From IMG/VR virus record IMGVR_UViG_3300042385_000351, positions 1 through 34,353 of that record: 34,353 nt of DNA; one strand, written 5' to 3'. Source of the DNA: a virus. The translations under genes and the position numbers were made by a program. This document shows positions 14,905 through 22,771 of the stretch, one piece after another. Within the stretch, counting starts at the first letter, position 1. Every line of letters begins with the position of its first letter. The notes beneath the pieces are model-generated. The model had not been told where the DNA came from, did not search any database, and saw only the letters and a list, made by a program, of their open reading frames with translations.

Positions 14905-15129
14905 ATGAATGATTTTGAAATTTCTACTGAAGCAGAAACACTGTTGACTACGCTCGGTTATGAGTGGGATGGTTGGGGTTATATTGCAGAGGATTTCCTC
15001 GAAATTAACTTCGAATTGGAAGCGAATGGTGTTCCAAGTTATCAGTCGTTCGAAGATTTTCTTCGTCGTAAATTAGAATGGAAGCAGTCGCTGAAGAGCG
15101 ATATGATAGATGAAAGGATTACAGCATAA
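14905..15129 (+). CDS. Small acidic early-type protein
   Basis: A 74-residue protein with an AAGGAGA ribosome-binding site about 7 nt before the ATG. It is acidic and Trp/Tyr/Phe-rich in the first half (TLGYEWDGWGYIAEDFLEINFELEA) and more basic after it (FLRRKLEWKQSLKSD). No known motif. Its stop overlaps the start of the next gene (TAATG). Directly downstream of its own promoter, so probably expressed early. Function unknown. Confidence 0.72.
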   Translation: MNDFEISTEAETLLTTLGYEWDGWGYIAEDFLEINFELEANGVPSYQSFEDFLRRKLEWKQSLKSDMIDERITA

Positions 15130-15347
15130 TGCCATACGTTACTACAGAAGTCCATATCGAACTTGATGAGTTTGACGACCGCGAACTAATTGAAGAACTC
15201 ACAGATCGAGGTTACTACGTTAGTAAAGGAACCCAAGATTGTAGAACTCCGCTCGAAAGTCTTTACGATGCATGGGTCTACAAGACTGGCAATTTTGAAG
15301 ATCTATTTCGGCAATTTTGCCAACAATCAATTGGGAGAAGTTTTTAA
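15129..15347 (+). CDS. Small conserved-type phage protein
   Basis: A 72-residue protein coupled to the preceding gene by TAATG. The N-terminus YVTTEVHIELDEFDDRELIEELTDRGYYV resembles a family of short acidic proteins seen in marine T4-like phages (pattern of two acidic strands and a helix ending in RGY). The C-terminus is predicted helical (LESLYDAWVYKTGNFEDLFRQFCQQ). Function unknown. Its stop codon overlaps the start of the next small gene in the same way. Confidence 0.72.
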   Translation: MPYVTTEVHIELDEFDDRELIEELTDRGYYVSKGTQDCRTPLESLYDAWVYKTGNFEDLFRQFCQQSIGRSF

Positions 15348-15517
15348 TGTCTACATCTATTCACGATCAGGAACTCGATGAGCACTTCGGTCGAGTTGAA
15401 AGCGAACTCAACACACAAGAAGTAACAGAAACTCCTGTTGTGTTTTTCCGATTCAACGAAGACAAGGACAATCCACTACTTACTTGGACGTGGCACGGTA
15501 AACCCCATCGAAGTTAG
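15347..15517 (+). CDS. Small protein at the end of the plus-strand block
   Basis: A 56-residue frame starting at ATG 15347, coupled to the upstream gene by TAATG and with GGGAGAAG upstream. It is acidic (DEHFGRVESELN) with a short Trp-containing C-terminus (TWTWHGKPHRS). Its last 38 nt overlap the 3' end of the convergent cyclase gene. There is no terminator between the two, so transcripts from both strands would overlap here. No family recognised. Confidence 0.62.
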   Translation: MSTSIHDQELDEHFGRVESELNTQEVTETPVVFFRFNEDKDNPLLTWTWHGKPHRS

Positions 15518-17531
15518 CAGGAGGTTCGCCCTCCATGCGCTCGAGCATCATGTCATAGTAATTTACCAACTCTCCTTGCCAGCACTTCTTTAAGTCGCTG
15601 GCAAACTTTTTAGCAACTTCCCATTTACCTTCGCGATACAGTTGCAAGAACTTATCATGTTGGAGATGCCCTGCTGCATCAAAGAACGGAAATGCCGTAT
15701 ATATTCTGGCAGGTTCTGTCTTACCTTTAACTGCGATCAGGTCAAGTTCTACTACTTGGTATACATCCCCAACCAATTCGGCAGTTTGCGGTCCGAGGAC
15801 GAGTTTGACGCCATAAGGTTTGGACTGACCTTCGAGGCGAGCAGCCAAATTAACCCCATCGCCCAAGCAAGTATAATCAAAACGCTGGTCGCTGCCCATA
15901 TTACCAACAACCACAGTGGCAGTGTTAATGCCAAGACCCATACCGAAAGCGGGAATGCCTTCGCTTTTAACTTCTTCATTGAAAGTCTCCAAATCTTTGA
16001 GCATTTGAAAGGCAGTTTGAACCGCATCTAAAGCATGTTTGTTATTATCTAACGGTGCATTCCAGAATGCCATCTGAGCATCACCAATATACTTATCTAG
16101 TGTACCCTTGTTCTCAAGGATTGCTCTTGTCATCACTGTCATATAGCGGTTCATAATCTTAGTAAGACCTTGAACATCTTCGCCATAGTGTTCGGAGATT
16201 GTAGTAAAACCGCGAACGTCTGTGAACATGATCGACAGTTCTCGAGAGTCACCACCAAGTGTCAGAAGTTCTGGTTGTCTTTGTAACTGAGCAACGAGAT
16301 CTGGTGACAGATAGGTTCCGAACTGTTTCTTAATTTGCTGCTTCTGTAGATATTCAGAAATATACTTTGCAGTAAAGATGTGAATATAGATAAGAGCAAT
16401 AGCAAATATGTTAAATGTTACATCGAACAGAATACCTTTGCTTGCGAACAGATACACAGGCAGATAGAAATATCCACCGAGAATCGCAGCAATATAAATT
16501 ATAGAGAATTTAAAACGAGAAAGAATGATCAATGCCAGAGCAAGACAAAGAAAAGCAGCAAGATCCGCAAGTTGACTCCAAACAGGAATCGACACAGAGT
16601 CTCCATTTATCAGAGTTTCAAGAATACTCGCCTGAAGGACGTGGGGATGTTGCGCACCTGATGGAGTCGCTACAGGGTTCGCAATTCCAGCAGCAGTTAC
16701 GCCAAGAATTACAATTTTCCCATCAAGACGAGGAATATCAGAACCTAATTCAACAGATGGAAATACGTAATTGGGATTGATGAACGTTCTTCCATATTCG
16801 TCTGTCTTAATGGTTTCAAAAGAAGGAATTCGTAATGCCTCAACTCCCGTCTGATTTATCTTCGCTTGATATGACGGATCTCCAGCAGCAACACGCAGCA
16901 TCTCTAGAGCAAATGCGGGATAGTATTCGCCAGATGATTGCGCTAGAAGAGGAACTCGCCTTACGACCCCATCTGTTTCGGGTAAAGTCGATGTTATCCC
17001 AACACCGACAGCGGCTTCTTGAAGAACTGAGATATTACTTAGAACGCATGGATATTGAGGAAGAAATTCAGTTGGTTCTCCATCGCCGACTACGGCAACG
17101 CCTGTTCTCCGAATTGTCGCACTTGCCCGTGAACAAGAGTCACTTACCGTCTGACTAAGAACAACTGGATACTGATTTAAGGTATCCGCAAGAACTCGAT
17201 CAGTCCCCATCCGATCAGACTCAGGCATAAGTATAGTGCTACCAACAAGAGTAGCCCCTCTGCCATAAATATCGCCAATAATTTTAGCGTGGACTTCGCG
17301 AGGGAAAGGCCACTGTCCATATTTTTCAATTGCTTTCTCCCCAATATTAACAGTTACAATTTGTTCGGATTGTGTCGGCGAACCGAGCATCAAATAATCA
17401 TAAAACTTCAATCTTGTGGATTCAACCAAGTATGGGTTTGCTAGTTTTACTGTTAACAATACCGCAAAAGTAATCAGTGCCAACCAAGGCGAGAGTAGAA
17501 CTTTTTTAGTTTTTTGTATAAGAGTATCCAT
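15480..17531 (-). CDS. CHASE2-domain class III adenylate/guanylate cyclase
   Basis: A 683-residue membrane protein. An N-terminal membrane segment (about 14-31) is followed by an extracytoplasmic CHASE2 sensor domain (about 40-310). Two or three membrane helices come next (about 318-388), then a class III cyclase catalytic domain (about 425-615) and a C-terminal helical tail. Catalytic residues are present: D438 in IMFTDVRGF and D484 in KYIGDAQMAFW for metals, K480 and D558 for adenine recognition, N561 and R565 in GVNLAARLE. Lysine and aspartate at the base-specifying positions favour cAMP. The gene is last in the curli-like operon and overlaps its upstream neighbour by 26 nt. CHASE2-cyclases and FecR proteins are frequent neighbours in bacteria; finding both in a phage operon is unusual. 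Confidence 0.92.
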   Translation of the reverse strand: MDTLIQKTKKVLLSPWLALITFAVLLTVKLANPYLVESTRLKFYDYLMLGSPTQSEQIVTVNIGEKAIEKYGQWPFPREVHAKIIGDIYGRGATLVGSTILMPESDRMGTDRVLADTLNQYPVVLSQTVSDSCSRASATIRRTGVAVVGDGEPTEFLPQYPCVLSNISVLQEAAVGVGITSTLPETDGVVRRVPLLAQSSGEYYPAFALEMLRVAAGDPSYQAKINQTGVEALRIPSFETIKTDEYGRTFINPNYVFPSVELGSDIPRLDGKIVILGVTAAGIANPVATPSGAQHPHVLQASILETLINGDSVSIPVWSQLADLAAFLCLALALIILSRFKFSIIYIAAILGGYFYLPVYLFASKGILFDVTFNIFAIALIYIHIFTAKYISEYLQKQQIKKQFGTYLSPDLVAQLQRQPELLTLGGDSRELSIMFTDVRGFTTISEHYGEDVQGLTKIMNRYMTVMTRAILENKGTLDKYIGDAQMAFWNAPLDNNKHALDAVQTAFQMLKDLETFNEEVKSEGIPAFGMGLGINTATVVVGNMGSDQRFDYTCLGDGVNLAARLEGQSKPYGVKLVLGPQTAELVGDVYQVVELDLIAVKGKTEPARIYTAFPFFDAAGHLQHDKFLQLYREGKWEVAKKFASDLKKCWQGELVNYYDMMLERMEGEPPANFDGVYRATSK

Positions 17532-18960
17532 TACATGGTCCAGTCGTGCATGTTATTTCCATTTTCGCAGAGTCGGCAGTGGTCAAGTTATTTTGCGTGA
17601 CAGTTACACCAATTCCAGGACTATTTAGTAAAAGTTGAAATTGCTTTGCAGAAGCACCTAATTGAGTAACAGATGCAGTAGCGCCACCAAACGGTGCGCT
17701 GATATCCAGAAAATGGTTACCAGTCCCTTGTTGCAAGGTACTGATATTATTAGAGTTTCCTAAAGCATTGATAAACAACGATTTTCCTCCAGCATCTTTT
17801 TGTTGCGCTGAGATTTGATTGCCAAGTCCATTGGTAATAATCTCGGCGTATTTACTGCCTTGTTGTTGCGTCAACGACACTACGTTGTTATTACCTGTAA
17901 CGGAAACTTCTGCTAAGTTCTTACCAATTGGAGTTGTCGCTGTTCCCTGATTAATAGTTACGCTGTTGCTGTTGCCGTTAATCGTCATTGCTTGTGCGCC
18001 ATTCACACCACGAATTTGATTCTGCTTCGAGAACTGTTCAACGTAAACAGAATTACTAGAACCAGTTACATTGATGTAGATAGAGTTTTGTGTAATCGCA
18101 TTTGTTTGATTAATCTTCAATGATTGGTTCGCGCTGATAGAAGCGAGAGGATATGTTGGAGTAGGAGGAGCAGGTGGAGGAGGTGGTGGCGCAGAAGAAC
18201 CAGCATTCGGTTGAACTGGAGTAAATGCTGTTCCATTCAGTGAAGTTGTTCCTTGCATCTGATCAATGAAAAGAATTGGCGACAATGCAGTATCGCCTAG
18301 ATTGAATGAGGCAAATCCCAGAAGATAGTTTCCGTCAGCAGGAACTGTGAAGACTGCGACTTGCCAACCAGTGGCACCGTAAGATCCCACAGAATAATTT
18401 CCAGTTCCTTGATTGGTGAATCCCAGAAGCGCGAAGTTTTGAGTTTGCCCGTTGATTGTCGGAGTACCATTACCACCAGTAACAGTGATCATCGATCCAT
18501 CATTGTATGGAACATAATCGGTTGAGACATACTGCCAAGCATAAGTGTATGTTGTACCTGCTTGAAGAAACACTGTTCTACTAATAGAAGTCGCATTGGT
18601 AGGATACATGCTACCATTAGAGTAAATAGTATTTCTAATTGATGTAATTGTAGAACCTGACAACCCCAAAGTAGTCATGGCGCCATCAAATCCAGGAGAA
18701 CCATTTCCTGCCTGTAGCGATACCATGTAAGATCCATACGGAGTTACTGTCCAGCACTTACCGCCACCTGGACAATAGTTAGTCATACCAGTTGTTACTT
18801 GAACACCAGAACCACTATCACTCCACGAAGTTCTTGTGGCAGTTGAACCGTTACTAACAGTCCAACCAGTATAGTTACCATTTTCGAAACCGTAGTTCGT
18901 TACCTGTGCGAACGCTGGTATCGTAAAGAATAGTAAAAATAGAGCAATTAGTTTTTTCAT
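17506..18960 (-). CDS. Secreted curlin-repeat protein with N-terminal beta-sandwich-like domain
   Basis: A 484-residue protein with a Sec signal peptide (MKKLIALFLLFFTIPAFA, cleavage after 18). Residues about 20-250 look like a secreted beta-rich binding domain (NYGFENGNYTGWTVSNG opening, Gly/Thr/Ser/Asn-rich). A proline-rich linker (258-268) follows, then about 200 residues of degenerate curlin repeats with the Gly-Asn-x-Asn and Gln spacing (GNSNSVTINQG, GNNNVVSLTQQ, GNSNNISTLQQGTGN). Curlin repeats form amyloid strand-loop-strand units. The combination suggests a fibre subunit or cap carrying a ligand-binding head. It overlaps the FecR gene by ATGA. Whether it displays on the host surface or elsewhere is inference. 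Confidence 0.82.
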   Translation of the reverse strand: MKKLIALFLLFFTIPAFAQVTNYGFENGNYTGWTVSNGSTATRTSWSDSGSGVQVTTGMTNYCPGGGKCWTVTPYGSYMVSLQAGNGSPGFDGAMTTLGLSGSTITSIRNTIYSNGSMYPTNATSISRTVFLQAGTTYTYAWQYVSTDYVPYNDGSMITVTGGNGTPTINGQTQNFALLGFTNQGTGNYSVGSYGATGWQVAVFTVPADGNYLLGFASFNLGDTALSPILFIDQMQGTTSLNGTAFTPVQPNAGSSAPPPPPPAPPTPTYPLASISANQSLKINQTNAITQNSIYINVTGSSNSVYVEQFSKQNQIRGVNGAQAMTINGNSNSVTINQGTATTPIGKNLAEVSVTGNNNVVSLTQQQGSKYAEIITNGLGNQISAQQKDAGGKSLFINALGNSNNISTLQQGTGNHFLDISAPFGGATASVTQLGASAKQFQLLLNSPGIGVTVTQNNLTTADSAKMEITCTTGPCNGYSYTKN

Positions 18961-20102
18961 CTTGCACCTGTTTCTTGCATCACAGTTATATTACCTTGTG
19001 GTCTACCAGTTCCCGATGTTGTCCACTTATCGTCTACAAAGTTGTAAACATCTATCAAACCATTTTGAACAGATACAACTTGCGCTTCGTTACCTTTCTC
19101 CAACCAGATAGTAACTGCCTGTTGTCTGTCTTCTGACAGTCGAGTATATACCCAACCGACCTGAACGTTCTTCTTGAATGTTGGTGATACATTAGTATAG
19201 ACGGTTTCTGCTGGAATACTACCTTCATTATATTCAGCAAAAACTTCTAGTAGTTCTTGTGGTGTTGCTGCTCGACGCATCGACACAGCAACTTGTTCTG
19301 TATTATCATTCGTACCTGCATCGGGATCCTTATTGTCATCCGATGCTGCTTTTGCTGGGTTAGTGAATTTCTTTAAACTATCTCTGGCAAGTTGTAGTAA
19401 ACTCTGACCATCATCTGTTTCCAACGGAACAATTTGAACATTGTTGTCTAATGTCTTAATCAAAGGATTGATGACTACTGGTGGAGCAGGAGGAGCAAAG
19501 TTATTTTCTACGACTGTTGCTTGGAATGGTTGGTTCAACGTAACTACACCAGATGCAGTAATAACTTCAATCATACCCGTCGGACATTGAGCAGTTTGTT
19601 TTGTGATGTCTAATTCGTTATAACATTCGGGAACCAGCACGACCGTAGAACGACCTGCTTCATCAACCGACATAACGAAGTCTGTGCCACGAACTGCGAT
19701 AGTAGCAGTCGGTGTGCGAATGTTTACGCCTCGTGGGTTTGTTTTCGCGACTTTACCTGATGCGTATCTGACGGTGCCAAGTGCGACCCGAAGTCCAAGT
19801 TTGCCCTTCGTCTTCCCTCCCCCATCATACACAAAGTCGTCCACAAGAAGTCGCGAGTTTTCTGTAATATTAACCGTAGTCGAGTCATTAAATGTAATCC
19901 TAAATCTGCCTTGACTGTTTGTTGAAACAGTGTCCATCTTTTGAACTCGTGCACCCTTAGATGCAACTGTAGTCTTGGCGCCACGCTTAATAGCACCGCC
20001 TCCTCTGAAATCTGTTATCGACCCAATATCCGCAAAGGCAGGAGTCGATAACAGAAATATCAGTAGAAGATTAGTGACCAGTTTTGATATTAAACGTGCC
20101 AT
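18957..20102 (-). CDS. Secreted FecR-domain protein
   Basis: The ATG at 20102 (MARLISKL) is chosen over a GTG four codons upstream. The 381-residue product has a signal peptide (LLLIFLLSTPAFA, cleavage near residue 25) and a FecR domain at about 28-150. Hallmarks are VSTNSQGRFRITFNDSTTVNITENSRL, GTVRYASGK and TPTATIAVRGTDFVMSVDE. The C-terminal part (about 230-380) is polar, with a WVYTRLSEDRQQAVTIWLEKG stretch. FecR domains in this secreted form are thought to bind cell-envelope components or act as periplasmic signal-sensing modules, often beside CHASE2-cyclases. Here it sits between the two curlin-repeat genes and overlaps both. A sensor-partner for the cyclase is plausible. Confidence 0.85.
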   Translation of the reverse strand: MARLISKLVTNLLLIFLLSTPAFADIGSITDFRGGGAIKRGAKTTVASKGARVQKMDTVSTNSQGRFRITFNDSTTVNITENSRLLVDDFVYDGGGKTKGKLGLRVALGTVRYASGKVAKTNPRGVNIRTPTATIAVRGTDFVMSVDEAGRSTVVLVPECYNELDITKQTAQCPTGMIEVITASGVVTLNQPFQATVVENNFAPPAPPVVINPLIKTLDNNVQIVPLETDDGQSLLQLARDSLKKFTNPAKAASDDNKDPDAGTNDNTEQVAVSMRRAATPQELLEVFAEYNEGSIPAETVYTNVSPTFKKNVQVGWVYTRLSEDRQQAVTIWLEKGNEAQVVSVQNGLIDVYNFVDDKWTTSGTGRPQGNITVMQETGAR

Positions 20103-20844
20103 TTGATCCCACACTATTAATATTGATCACAGTTTCAGATGCACCATACTGTTGTGTTGTTACAGTGTTTAGCGAACCTGTCAGATTTACATATAGTGAG
20201 TGACCGAATGTTCCACCGAGATCGGTTTGTGTAACATCAAAGTCATTATAGTTGCCTGTCACCAGAATAGTTTGTGACGCATTTGGTGATAGTGCATCCA
20301 TGTTGATTGTGTTATTGTTACCGTTGAAATCCATAGAGTTACGGATATTAGCACCCGAACCACGGAAAACAAACGAGTTGTTATTACCAGTGAACTTGGC
20401 ATTCATGTCGAGTTGATTACATGAGGAGTCAGTAACTTCAGTTCCGCAACGAATAGTAGCAGTGTTCAAATCGCCAATTTGACGAATTGTTACATCGGCG
20501 ATTCCTTGGGCTCCTGTATCGGATACGACACCCATATAAAGTTGGTTTCCATTGCCTGTCTGTATTGCGATAACGCTCTGGTTATCACCACGTAGGTAAA
20601 TAGGATCAAGAGTAGAACCGATAACGTTAGCAGTACCAGTTTGAACGATGTTAACATCTACGTTACCCCCTTCTTGATCGATATATACCTTATTTGTTGT
20701 TGCAACAGTATTCGCCTCTGTTTCGTTTGGTGAAGTTGTTACGATTGCTGGAGGAGTTGGTGCTGTTGGCAGCACGGTTTGTGCAATCACAGATGTTCCA
20801 TAACAAAGAGCAGCGCCAACTAATAAAAACTTACTTAGTTTCAT
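20071..20844 (-). CDS. Secreted curlin-repeat protein (CsgA/CsgB-like)
   Basis: The ATG at 20844 (MKLSKFLLVGAALC) has AAAGGAAA upstream and overlaps the csgG-like stop by 14 nt. The 257-residue product has a signal peptide (cleavage after about 22, SVIAQ). Repeats with the Asn/Gln spacing typical of curlin fill most of it: GGNVDVNIVQTGTANVIG, GDNQSVIAIQTGNGNQ, GNNNSFVFRG, GNNNTINMD, GNYNDFDVTQTD, GSLNTVTTQQYGAS. It lacks the large N-terminal domain of the other curlin protein, so it resembles a main subunit or nucleator. Two cysteines (RCGTEVTDSSCNQ) could form a disulfide. Position directly after csgG matches a curli secretion operon. Confidence 0.85.
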   Translation of the reverse strand: MKLSKFLLVGAALCYGTSVIAQTVLPTAPTPPAIVTTSPNETEANTVATTNKVYIDQEGGNVDVNIVQTGTANVIGSTLDPIYLRGDNQSVIAIQTGNGNQLYMGVVSDTGAQGIADVTIRQIGDLNTATIRCGTEVTDSSCNQLDMNAKFTGNNNSFVFRGSGANIRNSMDFNGNNNTINMDALSPNASQTILVTGNYNDFDVTQTDLGGTFGHSLYVNLTGSLNTVTTQQYGASETVININSVGSNGTFNIKTGH

Positions 20845-21655
20845 TTGTTGTTTCCTTTTGTTTGAATCTCCATAGATTCTTAGTTTCACCATCCTTGATC
20901 AACTCAACAACGGCCGTTTCTATGGCTGAACGGATCGCATAACTACCTGCTTCATTACTTGTTTGTTGTCCATCAAATTCAAACGCTTTAGTCGCCATAT
21001 CGAAGAATGTGAAAGCAGTTACCCCCTCGGAAGTAGAGAGAACAGTTTTCTCTACAGTAACCGAATTGAGGACTTCACCAGTTTGGACAGAAACTAGGCG
21101 AAGACTAACTGTAACTTGGTCTTGTGTGTATTGCTGGTATGGACCGACGCCAAGGAATCTAGCACCAGTACCACCAGTTTTAATATTCGAGTTATAATCA
21201 ATGATACCACCTTCTATGATGATACCTGCAACCTTTAGCGGTGGAAGAGGTTCAGCACCTTCTCCAGAAATCTGTTCGCGCATCTGGCGAACAAGTTGAC
21301 GTTCTTTAATCAGCGAATCGATACCAACACGCTCAACAGGAATAAACCACTTACCATTACCTGTGTCTTGTAGAGTCTTAATCAGATATGCGTCTGCACC
21401 CTGAGTTACCGCAGTCGAGAAACTTGCAAGAGTTGAAGATGGTTTACGTTGACCAGTTCTATCGGTGAACGAATATAATGCGATAGGAATTGGTTGTCCG
21501 TCTAACTCAGGAAGATCCTTGAACAACTTTGGATTAGCAAAACGTTTGACTTCTGCGTCATCTCTGAACAGATATGATTGGTTGGCAGTAGGATGAAGTG
21601 CACCAACACAACCAGAAAGGACGAGCAAAAGCGGAAGGAGAATTAACTTTTTCAT
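20831..21655 (-). CDS. csgG: CsgG-like curli export lipoprotein
   Basis: A 274-residue protein with a type II signal peptide and lipobox LVLSGC (Cys16). The mature part matches the CsgG outer-membrane secretion pore: IPIALYSFTDRTGQRKPSSTLASFSTAVTQGADAYLIKTLQDTGNGKWFIPVERVGIDSLIKERQLVRQ is the diagnostic region. The later blocks IEGGIIDYNSNIKTGGTGARFLGVG and QDQVTVSLRLVSVQTGEVLNSVTVEKTV correspond to the transmembrane strands and constriction region. E. coli CsgG (277 residues) forms a nonamer that exports curlin. Upstream is the csgF-like gene. A csgE-like chaperone gene is not visible in this window, so either the host supplies it or this version works without one. Confidence 0.94.
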   Translation of the reverse strand: MKKLILLPLLLVLSGCVGALHPTANQSYLFRDDAEVKRFANPKLFKDLPELDGQPIPIALYSFTDRTGQRKPSSTLASFSTAVTQGADAYLIKTLQDTGNGKWFIPVERVGIDSLIKERQLVRQMREQISGEGAEPLPPLKVAGIIIEGGIIDYNSNIKTGGTGARFLGVGPYQQYTQDQVTVSLRLVSVQTGEVLNSVTVEKTVLSTSEGVTAFTFFDMATKAFEFDGQQTSNEAGSYAIRSAIETAVVELIKDGETKNLWRFKQKETTNETK

Positions 21656-21664
21656 AACGTCTCC

Positions 21665-22114
21665 TTAGAATGCGAATGTAGCAATAGGAACGACAACAAC
21701 CGTAGTGTTACCATTCTTATCAACAACTGTCAGTCTAACTTCGGTTCCAGTCTTGACGTAACTTACGGAGTTACCGTCGAGGTTGAATGTCCCTGCACTG
21801 GCATTTCCACCTTCTGCGAACAGATTGTTCGAAAGTTGCGTAGCAAGTTGGGCATATACCTGAGAGGTAAACAGCGCCATGAATTTAGCGAGTGGCGTAT
21901 TAGATGCCTCTGCTCTTGCTAGTGCTGCCTTTGCTGCCTCAGCATCTTTAATTGCCTGTTCACGCGAACGCTCTTGCGAGTCGATTGATTGCACGTGTGA
22001 AGACCACCCATAACCAGTAAAGGAAGGTGATTTAAATTGTTGGACAATAGGATCTGCGTATACTGGACTACTTAGACTTAGTAGTGCCAGGAGCATCGTC
22101 GCTCGTTTTAGCAT
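21665..22114 (-). CDS. csgF: CsgF-like curli assembly protein
   Basis: A 149-residue protein with a signal peptide (cleavage after about 20, VYADP) and AAGGAAGAG before the ATG. The mature N-terminus (PIVQQFKSPSFTGYGWSSH) fits CsgF, whose first residues plug into the CsgG channel (compare FQFRNPNFGGNP in E. coli). The C-terminal half repeats the family pattern of a helix then a beta-sheet: KFMALFTSQVYAQLATQLSNNLF then VSYVKTGTEVRLTVVDKNGNTTVVVVPI (compare [26 protein letters not shown]). CsgF couples secretion to nucleation of the fibre at the cell surface. The middle has an unusual Ala-rich charged helix (SREQAIKDAEAAKAALARAEAS). Confidence 0.85.
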   Translation of the reverse strand: MLKRATMLLALLSLSSPVYADPIVQQFKSPSFTGYGWSSHVQSIDSQERSREQAIKDAEAAKAALARAEASNTPLAKFMALFTSQVYAQLATQLSNNLFAEGGNASAGTFNLDGNSVSYVKTGTEVRLTVVDKNGNTTVVVVPIATFAF

Positions 22115-22182
22115 CTTTCTCTTCCTTTTTGTTTTTGTTGTCAGAAGAAAAATTTAAATCAAAGGAAAATACTTTAAGGATC

Positions 22183-22449
22183 TCAATCTTTAGATTTAGT
22201 GTCATTACTGTGATCCTCTTTTATTTGCAAAACTACACTCACCTTCTGGTTTAATCTAATCAAATCGTTGTCGAGCATACGAACACGATCAATCAACGCA
22301 ATCAAAATTACGTTTGTCTCACCAATCAACGGCATCAATTTATCAGTTACGAACTTATAAATGAACCAAACAAAATATCCCATACCGACAGATGCGACGA
22401 TTGGGAATCCATATTGTTTAACTAGTTCTGCTACAATTGATGGATCCAT
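22183..22449 (-). CDS. Small membrane protein with coiled-coil-like tail, paralogue 2
   Basis: An 88-residue protein with one clear membrane segment (FPIVASVGMGYFVWFIYKF, about 15-33) and a charged helical tail (LIALIDRVRMLDNDLIRLNQKVSVVLQ). It is homologous in layout to the preceding gene (FPIAGALLAGVFVYFVINYI, then IIMGLDNRVKTMNHDIIRVDAVVSS), so the two arose by duplication. Such one-helix proteins with LDNRV-type tails are common in marine T4-like phages and are sometimes called holin-like or BhlA-like; the evidence for holin function is weak. It is coupled to the upstream gene by TAATG and precedes csgF by 68 nt. Confidence 0.75.
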   Translation of the reverse strand: MDPSIVAELVKQYGFPIVASVGMGYFVWFIYKFVTDKLMPLIGETNVILIALIDRVRMLDNDLIRLNQKVSVVLQIKEDHSNDTKSKD

Positions 22450-22736
22450 TAATCTTTCCGAGCATCGTTCTTCCCGTCTGCTCGTGCGATTCTGTCTAGA
22501 TCTGGTTTAAGACCCAAGGCGGAACTAACAACTGCATCAACGCGAATAATATCATGGTTCATTGTCTTGACTCGGTTGTCGAGTCCCATAATAATACCCT
22601 GCATTCCCTTGAGTGCTTTAACAACGCTCTCGAGAATGTAGTTGATAACAAAATATACGAAGACACCCGCAAGTAAAGCACCTGCGATTGGGAATCCCAC
22701 ATCTCCGATCAATTTAAATATAGCATCGTATGTCAT
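22449..22736 (-). CDS. Small membrane protein with coiled-coil-like tail, paralogue 1
   Basis: A 95-residue protein, first gene after a promoter. Membrane segment at about 15-34, then a charged tail rich in Asp/Arg/Lys. The ATG is 7 nt after the -10 box, so the transcript would be almost leaderless; no Shine-Dalgarno sequence is visible. Paralogue of the next gene. It could supply a membrane partner (holin, or an inner-membrane factor for the csg genes downstream); the sequence does not decide between these. Confidence 0.72.
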   Translation of the reverse strand: MTYDAIFKLIGDVGFPIAGALLAGVFVYFVINYILESVVKALKGMQGIIMGLDNRVKTMNHDIIRVDAVVSSALGLKPDLDRIARADGKNDARKD

Positions 22737-22741
22737 ACGAT

Positions 22742-22771
22742 TATTTATAAGAAGTTATCTTATAATGTCAA
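22742..22771 (-). promoter_or_regulatory. Promoter of the membrane-protein/curli operon
   Basis: TTGACA (22771-22766), 16-nt spacer and TATAAA (22749-22744), extended to the T4 late octamer TATAAATA (22749-22742). It lies in the 3' end of the preceding gene and gives a nearly leaderless start for the 95-residue membrane protein. No other promoter is obvious ahead of csgF, so it probably drives the whole 22736-15480 operon. Confidence 0.68.
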
